Assembly: GCA_017989575.1 (NCBI GenBank)
Contig: JAGNPP010000118.1
Location: 1-7,615 of the forward strand
Direction: 5' to 3'
DNA length: 7,615 bases
Origin: Chryseobacterium sp.
Lineage (GTDB): Bacteria > Bacteroidota > Bacteroidia > Flavobacteriales > Weeksellaceae
Position numbers and translations under genes: made by a program. Positions 7,201-7,615 of the stretch are shown here, in pieces. A model generated the notes under the pieces. That model did no database searches, was not told the DNA's origin, and worked only from the letters and a program-made list of their open reading frames with translations. Within the stretch, counting starts at the first letter, position 1; each line of letters begins with the position of its first letter.

Positions 7201-7615
7201 TTACCGTCGGATTTTTCTCATCGTAAACGCCAGAAGCAGTCAGATTAAGATTCGCATTCGGGTCTTTGGAATTGAGGACAATATTGTAAGCACCACGATT
7301 GATCTTGCCAACCAAATTCATATTTTGATAGCGGTAACCTTTGTAAGTCGCAGATTGAACGTTTCCCACAAGATTTGCGTTTGCGTTTTTGAAATCGAAA
7401 CTTTCGCCTTTAGCAGAAATCTGAGCTGTGATTGCGCCCAAATCTTTGTTCTGAATCATCTTCCCTATTTGAAGATTCTGCAAGTTGGCTTTCACATCGT
7501 ACAACTCACGGTTTTTTCTGCGCATATCAACTTGTGCTATGATTCCAGCGTTTCCAAGCGTTGAGTGGAGATTCAAGTTCGTGTTCACCACTTTGGTCGT
7601 TCCTTTCGCAAAACC
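4271..7615 (-). CDS. tamB: TamB-like translocation/assembly module protein, C-terminal 1114 residues (5' end outside window)
   Basis: TamB proteins are long AsmA-like/bridge proteins anchored in the inner membrane that span the periplasm as a hydrophobic beta groove and contact a TamA-type barrel. The frame is open to the right edge of the window and a GTG at 7591 is an internal Val, so the N-terminal anchor is not visible. Residues here are counted from the edge. Residues 1-700 are a long series of short alternating beta strands rich in Asn, Asp, Ile and Leu, with repeated 'G-x-hydrophobic' turns as in AsmA/TamB repeats. The conserved C-terminal TamB (DUF490) domain covers roughly 740-1090. 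It includes V-G-V-Y-x-V-E-K-G-S-Y, the segment starting G827 with W832-T-G-E-P836, then L-L-I-L-K-G near 880, a Q-V-F-A-M-L-L-L-N-R-F segment, and closing strands with V-E-T-G-V-G-F. A basic tail follows at 1092-1114. Full-length Bacteroidota homologues are usually around 1,450-1,700 residues, so roughly a quarter to a third may be missing. It is followed on the same strand by the TamA-like gene, 226 bases downstream. Confidence 0.93.
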   Translation of the reverse strand, partial: GFAKGTTKVVNTNLNLHSTLGNAGIIAQVDMRRKNRELYDVKANLQNLQIGKMIQNKDLGAITAQISAKGESFDFKNANANLVGNVQSATYKGYRYQNMNLVGKINRGAYNIVLNSKDPNANLNLTASGVYDEKNPTVKVNGTINKLDLNKLGFYSSPMILAGAIDGDFQSLAPDQLNGYLKLKNFAISDEKEVYPIQEMNLLAVSTPDSNQIKFNSQIADVELNGKYKLTQIFGALSQTINQYYQFQKPSKEKIDEGQFFTLNANIKNDDLIRKFVPDLKSFETINIVGNYNADSQKIELDAKIPQVLYGTNTLENTNIKITNENQALQYNLDVASLKSESFALNKVNINGDVAEIIINYNITTKDDKDATQFLIAGNAKSMNDITEISLNPNGLKLNYMDWTVAENNKIQIGGQGIFAENFRLSNAGSEILVQSENTSPNSPLNVSLKDFKIETITEIIKKDSLLAKGTINGTAQLRDLNKNMTFTSDIDVSDLFVFGSPVGNLDIKVDNQTPDVLNANISLSGNNNDVKINGNYNTSASSFDLNLAMNQLQMQTLQGFTMNAITNTEGFLSGDLKITGTTTAPKILGDVKMNNVGLMIAQTGSDFRNINDKIDFTNRGIEFDNFKINDKDGNSLRINGQVLTQTYRDFAFNLDLDAKDFKVVNSEKSNDAMMYGILAIDAGLKVRGNLDLPKVDGRLAVSENTDFTFVLPQSSPSLQERDGIVEFIDQDQIALNKTIKTDSLDSQTNFKGMDVSVNIEVSKEAKMSIIIDKANGDFVKLQGEADLTGGIDPSGKTTLVGVYQVEKGSYDMSVSLLKRKFDIQKGSTITWTGEPTTATLDITAVYKSNVAPIDLVEQQMTDTELNQFKQRIPFNTLLILKGELMKPQISFDITTDEKNNSVSSLVTETIDGKLAQLREDENEMNKQVFAMLLLNRFIGENPFQSNSGVSAETMARQSVSKILSQQINNLASDLIKGVDLNFDLESSEDYSTGTQNTRTDLNIDVSKKLLNDRLKVSVGSNFGVEGEARQNENTTNIAGDVTVDYSLSRDGRYMLRAYRKNDYQVALQGQIVETGVGFIITLDYNKFSDIFRKSRRNNRDSKKKQDKEVVEFK

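Overview
The window looks like chromosomal DNA of a Bacteroidota bacterium, most likely a flavobacterium of the Chryseobacterium type. The grounds are AT-rich DNA, no Shine-Dalgarno sequences before the starts, TAA as the natural stop of all three genes, and a TamA-like outer-membrane protein carrying a lipoprotein signal (the Bacteroidota form, often called TamL) next to a TamB-like gene. The genus is inference; the phylum is well supported by the gene types. All recognised genes are envelope genes.

Layout. Positions 1-110 are the 3' edge of something upstream, probably the end of an RND-pump gene, but too little is visible to say. Positions 111-1532 (+) encode a TolC/OprM-like outer-membrane efflux lipoprotein of 473 codons. 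It is interrupted by one in-frame TGA at 759-761 with no frameshift, so the two halves together make one normal-length family member. Positions 1533-1695 are a convergent intergenic region with a strong rho-independent terminator for each strand. Positions 1696-4044 (-) encode a TamA/BamA-family lipoprotein (TamL-like) with POTRA repeats and an Omp85 barrel. Positions 4045-4270 are a 226-base gap holding a REP/MITE-like element: near-perfect 18-base terminal inverted repeats at 4105-4122 and 4215-4232 around an AT-rich inner palindrome. Positions 4271-7615 (-) encode the C-terminal 1114 residues of a TamB-like protein whose N-terminus lies beyond the window.

How the genes work together. TamB-type proteins bridge the periplasm and are thought to work with a TamA/TamL barrel in the outer membrane, in envelope assembly or lipid movement between membranes. 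Here tamB is transcribed first and tamL second, separated by the repeat element. The efflux gene is independent, convergent, and probably the last gene of a tripartite drug-efflux operon starting left of the window. No CRISPR array, tRNA, rRNA, transposase gene or new defence-type system was seen. The points most worth a second look are the TGA inside the efflux gene and the inverted-repeat element between tamB and tamL.
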